Of a DNA stretch of 64,000 bases, positions 24,401-36,203 are shown one piece after another; the stretch's first letter is position 1, and each line of letters begins with the position of its first letter. The position numbers and the translations under genes were made by a program. The DNA is taken from the NCBI GenBank assembly GCA_949361645.1, contig OX442421.1:2912633-2976632 (forward strand), written 5' to 3'. Source of the DNA: Spongilla lacustris. Its lineage: Eukaryota > Porifera > Demospongiae > Spongillida > Spongillidae. A model generated the notes under the pieces. It was not told the origin of the DNA. It made no database searches and saw only the letters and a program-made list of their open reading frames with translations.

Positions 24401-25644
24401 ACTGACACTGTTGGTATCCACCCCATTGAACACCCCCAACCATTTCTATACACAAACCACAATCTTTCCACCCTGCTAAAATGCCACAGGAGTAGTGATG
24501 TTGGCCTTTTGCCCAAACACACCCAGTACATGGGGACCATCATCCACAACACTTCTGCACTCCACTTGTGCGCTGTGTCCATACCCACAGGAAGACGGCA
24601 AGCTTTCTGCCTCTCAAGTCCCCAGTCCACTACTAGCAAAACATACTCTATAGCCACAGTACTCATGACAGCAAGACTGTTGTCATGACACAGTGCTTTG
24701 GAGTCACTCAAAGACTGTTTTGGAATGGTTTCCACTACAGTGACACCACCCCATTGTACACCCCCAACCATTTGTAAACACAAACCACAATCTTTCCACC
24801 CTGCTAAAATGCCACAGGAGTCGTGATGTTGGCCCTGCCCCAAACACACCCAGTACATGGGGACCATCATCTACAACACTTCTGCACTCCACTTGTGCGC
24901 TGTGTCCATACCCATGGGGAGACGGCAAGCTTTCTGCCTCTCAAGTCCCCAGTCCACTACCATCAAAACACACTCTATAGCCACAGTACTCATGACAGCA
25001 AGACTGTTGTTCATGACACAGTGCTTTGGGGTCACTAAAAGACTGGTTTGGAGTGTGCTTCCTCTACACTGACACTGTTGGTATCTACCCCATTGAACAT
25101 CTATACACAAACCACAATCTTTCCACCCTGCTAAAATGCCACAGGAGTAGTGATGTTGGCCCTGCCCCAAACACACCCAGTACATGGGGACCATCATCCA
25201 CAACACTTCTGCACTCCACATGTGCGCTGTGTCCATACCCATGGGGAGACGGCAAGCTTTCTGCCTCTCAAGTCCTCAGTCCACTACCATCAAAACACAC
25301 TCTATAGCCACAGTACTCATGACAGCAAGACTGTTGTCATGACACAGTGCTTTGGGGTCACTAAAAGACTGGTTTGGAGTGTGTTTCCACTACACTGACA
25401 CTGTTGGTATCCACCCCATTGAACACCCCCAACCATTTCTATACACAAACCACAATCTTTCCACCCTGCTAAAATGCCACAGGAGTAGTGATGTTGGCCC
25501 TGCCCCAAACACACCCAGTACATAGGAACCATCATGCACAACACTTCTGCACTCCACTTGTGCGCTGTGTCCATACCCATGGGGAGACGGCAAGCTTTCT
25601 GCCTCTCAAGTCCCCAGTCCACTACTAGCAAAACACACTCTATA
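21445..25644. repeat. 338-bp satellite array, about 13 copies
   Basis: Head-to-tail units, each containing CTTTCCACCCTG, CACCCAGTACATGGGGACCA, GGGGAGACGGCAAGCTTTCT and GTCATGACACAGTGCTTTGG. Counting CCACCCTG-type anchors gives 13 units, most 338 bp apart; others are about 325 bp because they lack the CATTGTACACC segment, and one around 22118 lacks CTGCTAAAATG. Units are highly similar. Because 338 is not a multiple of three, the many overlapping open frames of about 70-185 codons on both strands are repeat artefacts. Confidence 0.95.
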
Positions 25645-27037
25645 GTCCAAGAGTTTCGGACAACAGTTGACAGGCAGGGGTTATAAAGGCATGCCGAACG
25701 GACTTAAGCAGTCTAGGCCTGGTAAGTTGTGCTAGTTTACAGTGTACATGTTGCTTACCAGTAACTGGTCCTCTCTTACCAAACCAGGACAAGCGTGCGA
25801 TTCAGTGGATGCAGTGAGGCGGCGTTTCAAGCTGTCACAAAGGTTTATATGCTTACGTCATTTTTGTTCTCTAAGCACAGAGCCGACCAATAGAACGCCA
25901 TTACGAAGGAACTCGTCGCACGGATTCACATTCTTTGGAGCATAGTACGTTCAATACATTGTGTATGTGCATGTGGATTATGTGCGCGTGCCAATAACTT
26001 CAGAATCCTGAGACATTTAAGCGAGTACATCGAGACTGAAATGGCGAAGGTGACCAACCCCGGCAAAAGAAGAAGCGCTGGCACAGAGTAGGCCCAAATT
26101 ATGGAGTTAACGCATGCTATTACTTTCCTTTCTGACCGCAGCTCTTTAGCAGACGCCAGGGTGTACGACAGCCAAATCAAAAAGCTTCGCTGCATGACCA
26201 ACCAAGGGGATATGACGACGATAGCATTGTAAAGCACAAGCTAGCTTAGTACCATAGCGGTCAGAGAGTAAGTAAATGCTGAGTTCGTTGTGCTTAACCT
26301 CAACGTTATATTTTAGCGTGTGCTTGTAAGGAAACCTTCGACAAGCGCCGCGAGAGTAGTAGAGGCTCGTGCTCGCCTACCAAGAGGCCTCTGCTAGGTG
26401 GAGAGTCCCTCTAACTACATCAGGAAAATCCAGGATGTGATGGAGACTTTGATCGCCAGCTTGGAACTATACGTTTTTTTTTTTTTTTGACCAAGTTGTA
26501 TTTCAGCTGTAATTTGATTAAAATTTGCCGTTAAATTATGAATTATTACTGGCGTGGTTCAGGGTTTGGAGCGCTAACCTTCTAGTATACAAAACAGAAG
26601 ATGTATTTGAAACGATTCGAATGCATGACGTGTGCAGAGTCTGCACGCGTTCATCTGAAGTGTGCAGACAGGTGATGACGAATATACTGAATCCATATGC
26701 AGACCGCGATATCATACGTAGAAGCAAAGTGTTCGTTCTGAGACGTATACAGGCGCCGCATTCGAGTCGTATGAAAAACTGCCCACGTGTCGAGTGCAGA
26801 CGAGTATCGATCAGTATGGGTGCAATATACAGGGCTGCATACGGTATACTGTCGCGCTGTGCGTGTTTATGTTGCCTCGTAGTTGTGAAGAAAAAAAAAA
26901 TCCGAAGACTGTACCATCACGGTCAGTGTTGCTTTACTCAGTTATAACATTACTGTTTTGTTTTTTTCTGTTGATGAGCTTTTGCCAAACTCCTTTTTCT
27001 ACCAGCTGCTCGGGGTGCGATGCGCATGAAATGGAAC
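25645..27037. other. spacer with coding-like fragments
   Basis: Apart from the coding-like pieces listed separately (26041-26232 and 26317-26470), this holds a T18-type run near 26475-26489, an A-run near 26890 and unassigned DNA. Confidence 0.4.
26041..26470 (+). other. two coding-like segments, each with an in-frame TAG
   Basis: From ATG 26041 a basic N-terminus (MAKVTNPGKRRSAGTE) runs into TAG at 26089 and then continues in frame for 46 codons (including MELTHAITFLSDRSSLADAR) to TAA at 26230. After TTATATTTTAG a second segment from 26317 (RVLVRKPSTSAARVVEARAR) meets TAG at 26395 and continues in frame as VESPSNYIRKIQDVMETLIA. Both read like real protein with one nonsense codon. I recognise no family. 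A decayed two-exon gene is the simplest view. Confidence 0.3.
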
Positions 27038-27202
27038 TGTGGCCCATACATCCGAGCAGCGGACAGTCACCTCAGTGGGGCCACGTGCACTACATCAGTG
27101 TTCAGCGTCACTGCACACCCAGACATCAGTGAACTTATGGTGGAGTGCAGGGATTACTGCACAGAGGATTGTTGTTGGGCAATTCCACCATCAATACGTT
27201 AA
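27038..27202 (+). pseudogene. Ig-like half-domain exon, copy 3
   Basis: Reads CGPYIRAADSHLSGATCTTS, then VFSVTAHPDISELMVECRDY and CTED, closely matching copies 1 and 2. A deletion removes the EQTGLLVG region and shifts the frame. The splice donor GGTATAT of copy 1 is here AGTATAT, so the junction is lost. A frame continues past it to 27401 (LKCFRQQGQLEDFNW and onwards) that I do not recognise. Probably a pseudoexon. Confidence 0.5.
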
Positions 27203-27775
27203 GTATATGTATATATTGAAATGCTTCCGTCAACAAGGTCAGCTGGAAGATTTCAACTGGAGTGAGGTGAGAGGGCATTTCAGGCAGCAGAAACAGGAAC
27301 TTGATTCAGATGTCTTTGAAAGGACAACTAATTTTTTGAAGACCTACTTAGCCCATGGTGATGTGTGGATAAAGACCAGAACATGCACACTCTTGAGGTG
27401 ATGTCAAATCACACTACAGTTATTTAATAATAATAATACCGGTAATAATTTACATGTACACTACATACAACTAAACTACTCACAGTAAAAAAAAAATTCA
27501 TTTAAAGTTTTGATAATGCTGATATTATTCAGCAAGTGCAGAATGAATGCATTGTGCCTGTGGGGAGGGGAAGGAGGAGGTAGAGGAAGGGAGCAGTACA
27601 CTTAACATACCAATGAGTCCAACAGTCCAGCTTGCTGTATCCTCATAGTAAGCAAATGTCAAACTGACAACATGTTCATTTATAAATCTGGATAGTAAGA
27701 AGGTGGAGCCAAAGGCGGGACACTGGGAGAGTATTTCTGCTGGGCAAAAGATGTTGACACTCACTACGGAGAGAG

Positions 27776-27872
27776 TGATGAAGGGAGGGGAGGAGAGGGG
27801 GAAAGGAAGAGGAGGGAGGAGAAAGAGGGAAAGGAAGGGAAAAGGGGAGGAGGGGAGAGGAAAGGAAGAAGG
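27776..27872. repeat. GA-rich purine tract
   Basis: Almost pure G/A (GGAGGAGAGGGGGAAAGGAAG and similar). Comparable purine tracts lie at 28998-29215. Confidence 0.9.
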
Positions 27873-28017
27873 TTGTAAGACCAGGTTTTAAAACCAGAAG
27901 TTTGGGGCATTTGTCTAAAAAAGGGTTTCCCATTTTTGCAATAGTATCAGCATTGCTTGCCTGCAGATGAGGTCCACAGGAGGAAGAAAAGTCACATGGT
28001 GGGGTCTGGGGGAGACT

Positions 28018-28123
28018 GGACCTTACGTATTGCAGTACCCTTGGCCTGCCCCCATGACGTTGGAGGCCTCAAGGGGCCCACATGTCCCGCTGGATGAGGG
28101 AGTACCCCTCCCCTCGCATGGAG
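28018..28123. repeat. GC-rich duplicated block, copy 1
   Basis: Contains CCATGACGTTGGAGGCCTCA and CTGGATGAGGGAGTACCCCT; an inverted copy lies at 33331-33438 with very few differences. High GC and preservation suggest exon material, but the frames are ambiguous and no family is recognised. Confidence 0.7.
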
Positions 28124-28845
28124 GGGTCTGGCCTAGTAATGAGGGGAGAAGAGGGAGTCACAGTCCTCCTGCACATCGCAAAGTTATATGCACACGTTCA
28201 TTGTGCATGCATCCCCACAGGTGTACGTAAGAGACGCACCCCACAGGTGTACAAGAGAGAGACACGTGTACCCCACAAGCGTACACCTCACACATACTCC
28301 TGTGGTCGTGAATTACCGGGTATTACCTTGAAACTCAATCACTCCTCGTACATGTAAGAGGATAGATTGTACAAATCACAACTGATAAACATGATACCAA
28401 AATCTACAACCAAAGGCAGTTTTTCTATGTTTACTGATATACACACTTACACAAATACACACAAAAACGTACACTCTACCCATCACACAACATGCAACTG
28501 GCCAGATATTGCAATGGCTATAGTGATTGTCAATACCACAGCTACGGCACAAAAGACAATGGTAAGGGAACTGAACAAACAGTTGTGAAATTTACTGTTT
28601 CAGGACAAAAACGTTAACGTTTCAAATTGCAGGATAGCATGCCATACACAGCTGATTCGTGCAAGTTTACCACAGTGCCATTACAACTACATGTAGTTCT
28701 AAAATATTAAAATAAAACATACCCAATGACAAGTGTATCTGCCTGAACACTGCCTTCAGGACATTTCTGTACTGGAACACATAAAGAAAGAAATCTGGTG
28801 GATGATGTAGTCCCAAAGTGTCCCAGAAGTTCATTAAATTGTGCC

Positions 28846-28937
28846 ACAATGTGCAGTGTTGAGGTGGAGCATGAAGCCACACCAACATCCATGACCTCAT
28901 AACCCGCTGTGAGGTACAGCCCACATACCCCACCTCC
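28846..28937. repeat. short dispersed repeat, copy 2
   Basis: Same-strand relative of 15980-16062. Confidence 0.65.
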
Positions 28938-28997
28938 ATCCACCAGGGGCAGGAGGTATGGAATCAGGACCACACGCCAAGGTGGTGACACCAGTAT

Positions 28998-29215
28998 GCG
29001 GGAGGGGGAGGAAGGAGGGATTGAGGGGAAAAGAGGGAGGGATTGAGGGGAAAAGAGCGAGGTGAAGAGAGACATGTAGTAGGTGATGCATCACAGAAGG
29101 TCTGGGCACTGGAGGGAGGATGAGGGGTGAAGAGGGATGGGCACGGGAGAAAGAGGAGTGGGAGGAAGGGGAGGATGTGAAGAGGGAAGGAGGGGAGAGA
29201 GAAGAGGGAGGGAGA
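28998..29215. repeat. GA-rich minisatellite
   Basis: Units of GGAGGGATTGAGGGGAAAAGA and GGAAGGAGG variants. Confidence 0.8.
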
Positions 29216-29318
29216 CATCAGTAGACTGCCTGGGTCTACATTGAAGGAGGGAATGGGGAGGGATGCACACCACTGCTGGCAGAAAATTCGTAACGGCTTT
29301 TCCACCATAAAAGGAGAT

Positions 29319-29363
29319 AATGCAGAGAAGGACCACCTGGTCTGGGATGTGGTACCTGTGACC
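29319..29363. repeat. short block with inverted copy at 33254
   Basis: GCAGAGAAGGACCACCTGGT and the following 25 bases are repeated inverted at about 33254-33297. In the distal locus this block lies next to the partner of 28018-28123, while here the two are 1.2 kb apart, as expected if they were separate exons of one gene. One frame reads AEKDHLVWDVVPVTK; not identified. Confidence 0.6.
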
Positions 29364-29369
29364 AAGAGG

Positions 29370-30300
29370 AGTCAGTGTTAGGAGGATGCCTGGAGGGTGG
29401 GTGAATGGAGAGGAACACCTCATTCTGACTTCCCTAATTATCAATGTTCCCTCTTCCTCCACACTACACTTCCAAACAAAGTCATACTCACATAGTATAG
29501 CTTATTAGAAACTGAGTAATGTAACAATTTATGGCGGAAAGTCAAACATTCATTTGATTATAATCGCCAACTATAATGACACTACACAATGTACTACAAC
29601 ACATCACTGCATCAGCAGCATACAATATGAGTGGTTCAACTCTTGAACATCTTATGAAAAATGCTCTCTAATAGTTCTGCATAACTGTATATACTTCATT
29701 AACAGATTAGTGCCCAAATTACGTTACGTTATTGAATACGTTACAGCCCAGATTAAATTTTAAATTTTCTTAGTTTTAATATAGCCTGAGTGACGCGTCA
29801 TATAAGTTTCAAACGATGAAAGTTTTCTATTGTGAACTTTATGAAAAATGATGCTACGAGAGTTTGGCTTTCTGACGGTGCAAACCGATCGGTTTGATTA
29901 CTCGTGAAACAGATACAACTATGGAACGAAGCCATCAAGTAGTGCTCGCGACACTCATGGCGGCTTGGACAAACAGGTTAGTGCGTAACTTTGTTGTGCG
30001 CACTACATGTATATTGACTTTGGTATTCAGTTCAAACTACTTCTCTTTCATGCATGAAAGTGGGTCTATGAGACGCGCACCTATCGCATACCGGTAGGCC
30101 TTGGCTAATCCTATCGTTCTGTACGTAGCAATTAGCGGGCTTGTATTGATTGCTAAGAAGCAGCAGGGGAGTTTATTTACCTTTGCTGTAACACTTTGCA
30201 CTAGCTACTTTTGACCGTTCTATGTCTACTATGGTGGCAGCTGGTATGTACGTACATGTACTAAGTATGCTCTAATAATAGCGCAAGTGTGGAGTAGAGA
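29370..30300. other. spacer; possible short first exon
   Basis: At 29921 an ATG opens MERSHQVVLATLMAAWTN, followed by a donor-like ACAG|GTTAGT. No downstream exon was found. A perfect 16-bp palindrome CAAACCGATCGGTTTG is at 29881-29896. A segment at 29699-29770 (TTAACAGATTAGTGCCCAAA onward) is repeated inverted at about 62066-62142 and partly at 32337. Confidence 0.3.
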
Positions 30301-30302
30301 GT

Positions 30303-31800
30303 GTGATGGTAATAGTGTGTGCATGTGTGTAGTGTTATGGTACAAGTGTGTGCATGTGTGTAGTGTGATGGTACAAGTGTGTGCATGCGTGTAGTGTGAT
30401 GGTACAAGTGTTTGCATGTGCGTAGTGTGATGGTACAAGTGTGTGCTTGTGTGTAGTGTGATGGTACAAGTGTGTGCATGAGTGTAGTGTGATGGTACAA
30501 GTGTGTGCTTGTGTGTAGTGTGATGGTACAATTATGCATGTGATGGTACAAGTGTGTGCATGTGTGGTACAAGTGTGTGCATGTGTGGTACAAGTGTGTG
30601 CATGTGTGGTACAAGTGTGTGCATGTGTGGTACAAGTGTGTGCATGTGTGTAGTGTTATGGTACAAGTGTGATGGTACAAGTGTGTGCATGTGTGTAGTG
30701 TGATGGTACAAGTGTGTGCATGTGTGTAGTGTGATGGTACAAGTGTGTGCATGTGTGTAGTGTTATGGCACAAGTGTGTGCGTGTATAGTGTGATGGTAC
30801 AAGTGTGCATGTGTGTAGTGTGATGGTACAAGTGTGTGCTTGTGTGTATTGTCATGGCACAAGTGTGTGTGTAGTGTGATGGTACAAGTGTGTGCTTGTG
30901 TGTAGTGTGATGGTACAAGTGTTGATGTGTGTAGTGTGATGGCACAAGTGTGTGCATGTGTGTAGTGTCATGGCACAAGTGTGTGCATGTGTGTAGTGTG
31001 ATGGTACAAGTGTGTGCATGTGTGTAGTGTCATAGCACAAGTGTGTGCGTTTGTGTAGTGTGATGGTACAAGTGTGTGCTTGTGTGTAGTGTCATGGTAC
31101 AAGTATGTGTATGTGTGTAGTATGATGGTACAAGTGTGTGCATGTGTGTAGTGTCATGGCTCAAGTGTGTGCATGTGTGTAGTGTCATGGTACAAGTATG
31201 TGCATGTGTGATGGTACAAGTGTGTGCATGTGTGTAGTATCATGGCACAAGTGTGTGCATGTGTGTAGTGTGATGGTACAAGTGTGTGCATGTGTGTAGT
31301 GTGATGATACAAGTGTGTGCATGTGTGTAGTGTGATGGTACAAGTGTGTGCATGTGTGTAGTGTCATGGTACAAGTGTTGATGTGTGTAGTGTCATGGCA
31401 CAAGTGTGTGCATGTGTGTAGTGTCATGGCACAAGTGTGTGCATGTGTGTAGTGTCATGGTACAAGTGTGTGCATGTGTGTAGTGTGATGGTACAAGTGT
31501 GTGCATGTGTGTAGTGTGATGATACAAGTGTGTGCATGTGTGTAGTGTGATGGTACAAGTGTGTGCTTGTGTGTAGTGTCATGGTACAAGTGTGTGCATG
31601 TGTGTAGTGTGATGGCACAAGTGTGTGCATGTGTGTAGTGTGATGGTACAAGTGTGTGCTTGTGTGTAGTGTGATGGTACAAGTGTGTGCATGTGTGTAG
31701 TGTGATGGCACAAGTGTGTGCATGTGTGTAGTGTGATGGTACAAGTGTGTGCATGTGTGTAGTGTCATGGTACAAGTATGTGCATGTGTGGGGGTACTAG
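30303..31800. repeat. 31-bp minisatellite, roughly 48 units
   Basis: Unit GTAGTGTGATGGTACAAGTG followed by TGTGCATGTGT, period 31 bp (for example anchors at 30360 and 30391). Some units are shortened to about 21 bp (30541-30640), and GATGG/CATGG and GTAC/GCAC variants are interspersed. His/Thr-rich minus-strand frames are translations of the repeat. Confidence 0.95.
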
Positions 31801-33236
31801 TGTGCACCTGTTGTAGGGATGGTACTAGTGTGTACATGTGTGTAGGAGGGAGGAATGAGTGTGGGTAGCACAGAGTGACATCTGGTGATGTGAAGCACTG
31901 GATTGTGGCTCATAGTATAACCTTCATCCTATGTGTAGCCCACTTCAAACATTTCAAATGCTAATTTCCCTCCATCATAGGTTACACTTTCCATCCCTAC
32001 TACTGTCACTGGACAAGCTGGAAGTATCTGGAAACATGCCCTGGCATCCTCCCTTGTGAATGTTTGCTTCCGTTTATTTATATGAAAATTCATTATTTGT
32101 GTATGCCACTGATTTATTGCGGTAATTGTCACCTTTTTTGTTGGAATTTTTTCAACGCAACCTTTCAAACAGAACCTTGGAAACTGAAGCCCTAGGTGTG
32201 GCGAAGCTTCGTAGCTAATAATAGGTCTTGAAAGCTAACCGTTGCGTAACGCCACTATTGTACAGTCCACTATTGCATTTGGATGCTTCCGCGCGTCCGT
32301 GGGACTTCAGTACATTGACGCGTGCACGAGTCCGTGGGCACTAATCTGTTAAGAATGTGATGTCAGCATAAACACCAACTGGACCACCACCATGTAACTG
32401 TATCACAACATTTGTACTCCAGAATGTGACCAGAGATGACAGTGGAACATACCCAGTGCAATTACAAAGATAGTGACATATAATAACTGTCTATCAATAG
32501 CAATTACTACAACTCTGAACTGCGGACGTACAAGGTATACCCTTTTGATAGAGTATCTTTGATGCTGGTTTAAGCTGTGTAGAGATCACGATCCATTACC
32601 GAGCTGTGGTATTGGGTATACTAAGACTCACGTCAGTTTTCTGGATCACCTCCCAGTGCCCAGACCTTAACGTGTGATGCATCATCTGAGCTATTTCAAC
32701 AAACAGGCACAACACAGACCCTTACAAGGGCATTGATCCTGTCATATCCCTAGAACCACTACTGCTATAAGAGATGTGACCTTCCCTAACCCTTCATTCC
32801 TTCCTCTTCACCCTCCCAGTTTCTCTGTCTGCATCACCTCCCACTGCCCAATGATGCAACTGATTCACCAAACAGGAACACCACATATCTAGCAACCTCC
32901 AGACTGACCAGAGTAACCAGTAGTCACCAAACAGGAACAGCAACCTCCAGACTGAACAGAGGAACCAGTAGTCACCAAACAGGAACACCACAAAAAAATT
33001 CTCTCCTCCCCTTTGGATATGACCATTGGATATGCGCATAATAGTTAGTGTCCGTACAGCCACCAATATGGACCCAGGCAGACTACTGATGTCCTGTACC
33101 TTATACAAAACTGAGTAATGTAATGACTTATGCCTACTACTAACCATCACTGCATCAGCATCATTATAGTATACAACCAATATGAGTAGTATACTGATGG
33201 TGGCCATGGTGCTATACTTCGCACCCAGCCCATAGG
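31800..33236. other. unassigned spacer with a 54-bp tandem repeat
   Basis: Near 32864-32992 a unit containing ACCAGTAGTCACCAAACAGG and CAACCTCCAGACTGA recurs two to three times. No gene is recognised elsewhere. Confidence 0.45.
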
Positions 33237-33330
33237 TGTGTATCTGCTTGGTAACAGGTACCACATCCCAGACCAGGTGGTCCTTCTCTGCCCCTCTGTG
33301 CCCGGGGGCCTCATTGTACTAGGGTGGACA

Positions 33331-33438
33331 CCTCCATGCGAGGGGAGGGGTACTCCCTCATCCAGCGGGACATGTGGGCCCCTTGAGGCCTCCAACGTCA
33401 TGGGGGCAGGCCAAGGGTACTGCAATACATAAGGTCCA
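33331..33438. repeat. GC-rich duplicated block, inverted copy
   Basis: Inverted counterpart of 28018-28123, followed upstream (33254-33297) by the inverted counterpart of 29319-29363. On the minus strand this places both blocks in one contiguous order, with an open frame in each but not the same frame. Confidence 0.7.
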
Positions 33439-33942
33439 GTCATCATCTATTATACCACTACAAACACTGCCAGGCAACATCCTCCACCTGATGGGCAAAG
33501 ATTTCTGGGACGCCACGAGAACGTGGAGAAAGACCACAGACGGACAAAGAACAGTTCTATCCTAGGGTCGGAGAAGGGGAAGAGGCAGAAGAGACTCCGA
33601 AAACCCCAGGAGACCAGAGGCAGTACCACTACGGACCTGTGAGGCTAAAGCGGTGGCAGAACTGGTGAAACTCTTCATCCACGTTGGCTCCCCAAAGTGA
33701 AGTACTGCCCTGGAATGCTCAACGGCAATGCAGGTGCCTTATCGCAACAAGCCAGCTTGTCGCCGGAGGAAGGGTAGAGGAATGTAAGAGTCTTTATACA
33801 GTACCAAATGCTTTTGTGGTCAAATGCTTTGCTCGTCACCAATTCAGTAGGTCCTTCAGTTGTGGGCTATTAGTACAAAGATGAGGTGCGAATGTGAATT
33901 GCAAACGCCTCAATTACATGTACTTCTTAACTTTACTTCACT

Positions 33943-34486
33943 AATGGCTAGTTGTAAAGGCAAAGCCAGCCATAACAAAATGGCATCCAGCAAGAAGCAT
34001 AGAACACAGCTCAGTAATGCTGAAATGCTTGAAATAGATAGGCATGCTCACGAGAATCAGCTCAGCCATGTGGATGCTGCTTATTGGTACAACTCAGCGC
34101 ATCCTAGAACTAATTTGCAGTCCGCAAGTGTGGACACTAGGGTTTGGAGTATTGGGAGCAACAAGGTATTTGTCATGCAAGTTCAAAGCGAAACCGCCAT
34201 GGCAAGTACCCAGCACTTGAAGCCACACTGTTTGTCTGGATGAAGCAGGTCTGTGGCTCAATTTTGAAAACTTTGTAAACTTATAGCCATTAAACCAACC
34301 TTTTTTCACAGATCCTAGCAAACAATGGACATTTAACCAATGAAATAGTATTAAACAAAGCCGCTATATTCCGCACTGCAGCTGGAATCTCTGAACCAGA
34401 TTTCAAAATGTCCAAAGGTTGGCTTGAGAAATTTAAAACATGCTTTCATCTACGATGCTTTGAGCTCCATGGTGAGGCAGCTTAAG
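33943..34486 (+). pseudogene. pogo/Tigger-type transposase N-terminal relic, copy A
   Basis: ATG at about 33943 or 33979 opens a basic start, then MASSKKHRTQLSNAEMLEID and further HTH-like sequence. A frameshift near 34150 leads to SSKRNRHGKYPALEATLFVW and MKQ at 34247. A GT-AG intron of about 64 bp (CAG|GTCTGTGG to TTTTTTCACAG) separates this from ANNGHLTNEIVLNKAAIFRT, AAGISEPDFKMSKGWLEKFK. This is the CENP-B-like DNA-binding half of a pogo-group transposase. Similarity ends at GAGGCAGCT (34484), after which the sequence is unrelated. Copy B at 36204 repeats the part from the intron onward. Confidence 0.7.
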
Positions 34487-34818
34487 AGTGTTCGTTTCCA
34501 TCGTCAGAACAATACGCACCCAGACTTAATTCATTTAAATCTAAAACCTTTAAACATACTAAAATATGGTGCAGGCTGGAAGAGCAAACTGGCTTATGGC
34601 ACCATACAAGAGCAGGTAGGTTTCGGGCAAAGCCAAAAATGTGTAATGTGCAAAGTAGTTATTCAAGCAACAGTATCATTGCAATGCCAGAGCTCAATTT
34701 AAGTAACAATATTGCAGTAATCGAATAATTGTACTCTATATCGTAGATACATGATTTAGGATACCAAATATACCTAAGGATTATGTTTGCTTGATTTATA
34801 TGTGCGGAGAGGGACGCG

Positions 34819-36203
34819 CAGGGGTCATTATTACGGTCGGACATTTGGCAGTCCAATTGTGCCCAATATCCCAATATCAAATTGATATATGATTGGATAT
34901 TATGTCCAACCAATTTTTAATGGCTTAATTGGTGAAAAAAATGGCGGAACGTAAACGCAAAAGTTTGGAGGTGCACTGTGAAGATAGTGAAGATGCGGAG
35001 AGGAAGCTGTATGTAGTACAGATTTGAAGAAAAGACAGGTATCAAAGAGCATGTTTGATAATTGGCAACGAAAATACGAAAAAGAGCACCAGACGCTGGC
35101 CTGGCTTCGTTGCGAGGTAGACAAACAAACAAACCTGGTGGTTTCTTTGTATTGGTGATGTTTGTCGCATGTACAAGGAACGTACATGTATCCGATCAAT
35201 GAAAAACTATACCAACACATGGGTCACCGGTTCGACGAACCAAAAAGTTAGCAATCTAACTGCACACACAACAAGTGACACTCATAAAGCCGCAACGATT
35301 CGGTTGCGAGTTGATTCAGCAAAAGCAAAAGGCGAATCTACTGCCATGGTATCGCCTATTGCTGCATGCTTTTCAACGCTCGATGAGACACGCGCAAAAA
35401 TTAAGCGTAAGTTCGATGTTTGCTACTTAATGGCAAAGGAAAATATCCCTTTTGTTAAGTATCCAGCCTTGCTAGAATTGGAGACACGGCATGGCGTTAG
35501 CTTAGGGCTCGCGTATAGTACAGACTTTTCTGCGCAGTCTTTTACAAGCTACATTGCTCTAACGCTTCGTGCAGCCTTTGTGGACAAACTCTCCACGCAG
35601 TCCGGCTTTTTTAGTTTTTCAATGGATGGAACAACAGATGCAGGAAATTTAGATGAACTGGTTGTGATAACTTATAGTTTCAAGCACTAAAGAAATGACC
35701 ACTAAAGAAATGACCACTAATGCTCACTATTGGCACAACCCTGATAGAGCTGATGCAGGTGGTCTTCTGCTATGCATTAAAGATGCTTTTAAGCCTCTAG
35801 GTGTTTCAGACCTATTAGACAAGGCTAGTGTGTTAGGAGTCCAAAACATGCCAGTTCTGGTAGGTGGTAGCTCAGATGGTGCTTCAGTGAACTTGTCAGA
35901 ACTCAATGGTGTGAGAGGACAGCTACAGAAAGCTTTGCCATGGCTATTTTGGTCCTGGTGTTTTGCTCACAGATTAGAACTAGCTTTTAAGGATGCCTTT
36001 GTGAGTCCTCTTTTCAAAGATGTGGAAGAGATGTTACTTCGGTTGTATTACATTTACGAAAAGTCTCCAAAGAAATCGAGAGATTTTGCTAGCATTGTTG
36101 AGAACCTAAAGAATGTCTTTGAATTCCCAGCCAAAGGAGGAAATCTACCTAAACGATGCAGTGGAATCACACAAAAGGGAGGCTTTGCAGCGCATTGTAG
36201 AAT
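34819..36203 (+). pseudogene. hAT transposase relic 1 (truncated)
   Basis: The left end is CAGGGGTCATTATTACGGTC at 34819, matching the ends of the hAT elements at 46445 and 55331. An ATG at 34941 (MAERKRKS) and early frameshifts precede FDNWQRKYEKEHQTLAWLRC and the TTF-type finger (NTWVTGSTNQKVSNLTAHTT). The core is open from 35169 to 35690 and 35695 to 36177, with FSMDGTTDAGN (first Asp), VGGSSDGASVNL (second Asp) and WCFAHRLELAFKDA. A small duplication (AAAGAAATGACCACT twice) with a TAA breaks the frame at 35690. Similarity stops at GCGCATTGTAG, where the pogo copy B begins; the C-terminal third and right end are missing. Confidence 0.8.

Noticed and set aside
21393..25631. Many overlapping frames of 70-185 codons on both strands
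   Set aside because: They recur once per 338-bp satellite unit in both orientations; the period is not a multiple of three and no codon bias is evident.
21445..25644. CRISPR-like array
   Set aside because: Units are 325-338 bp with no short-repeat/unique-spacer alternation; the sequence is eukaryotic.
30261..31837. His/Thr-rich minus-strand proteins
   Set aside because: Translations of the 31-bp minisatellite; frame changes with each unit and no unique sequence supports coding.
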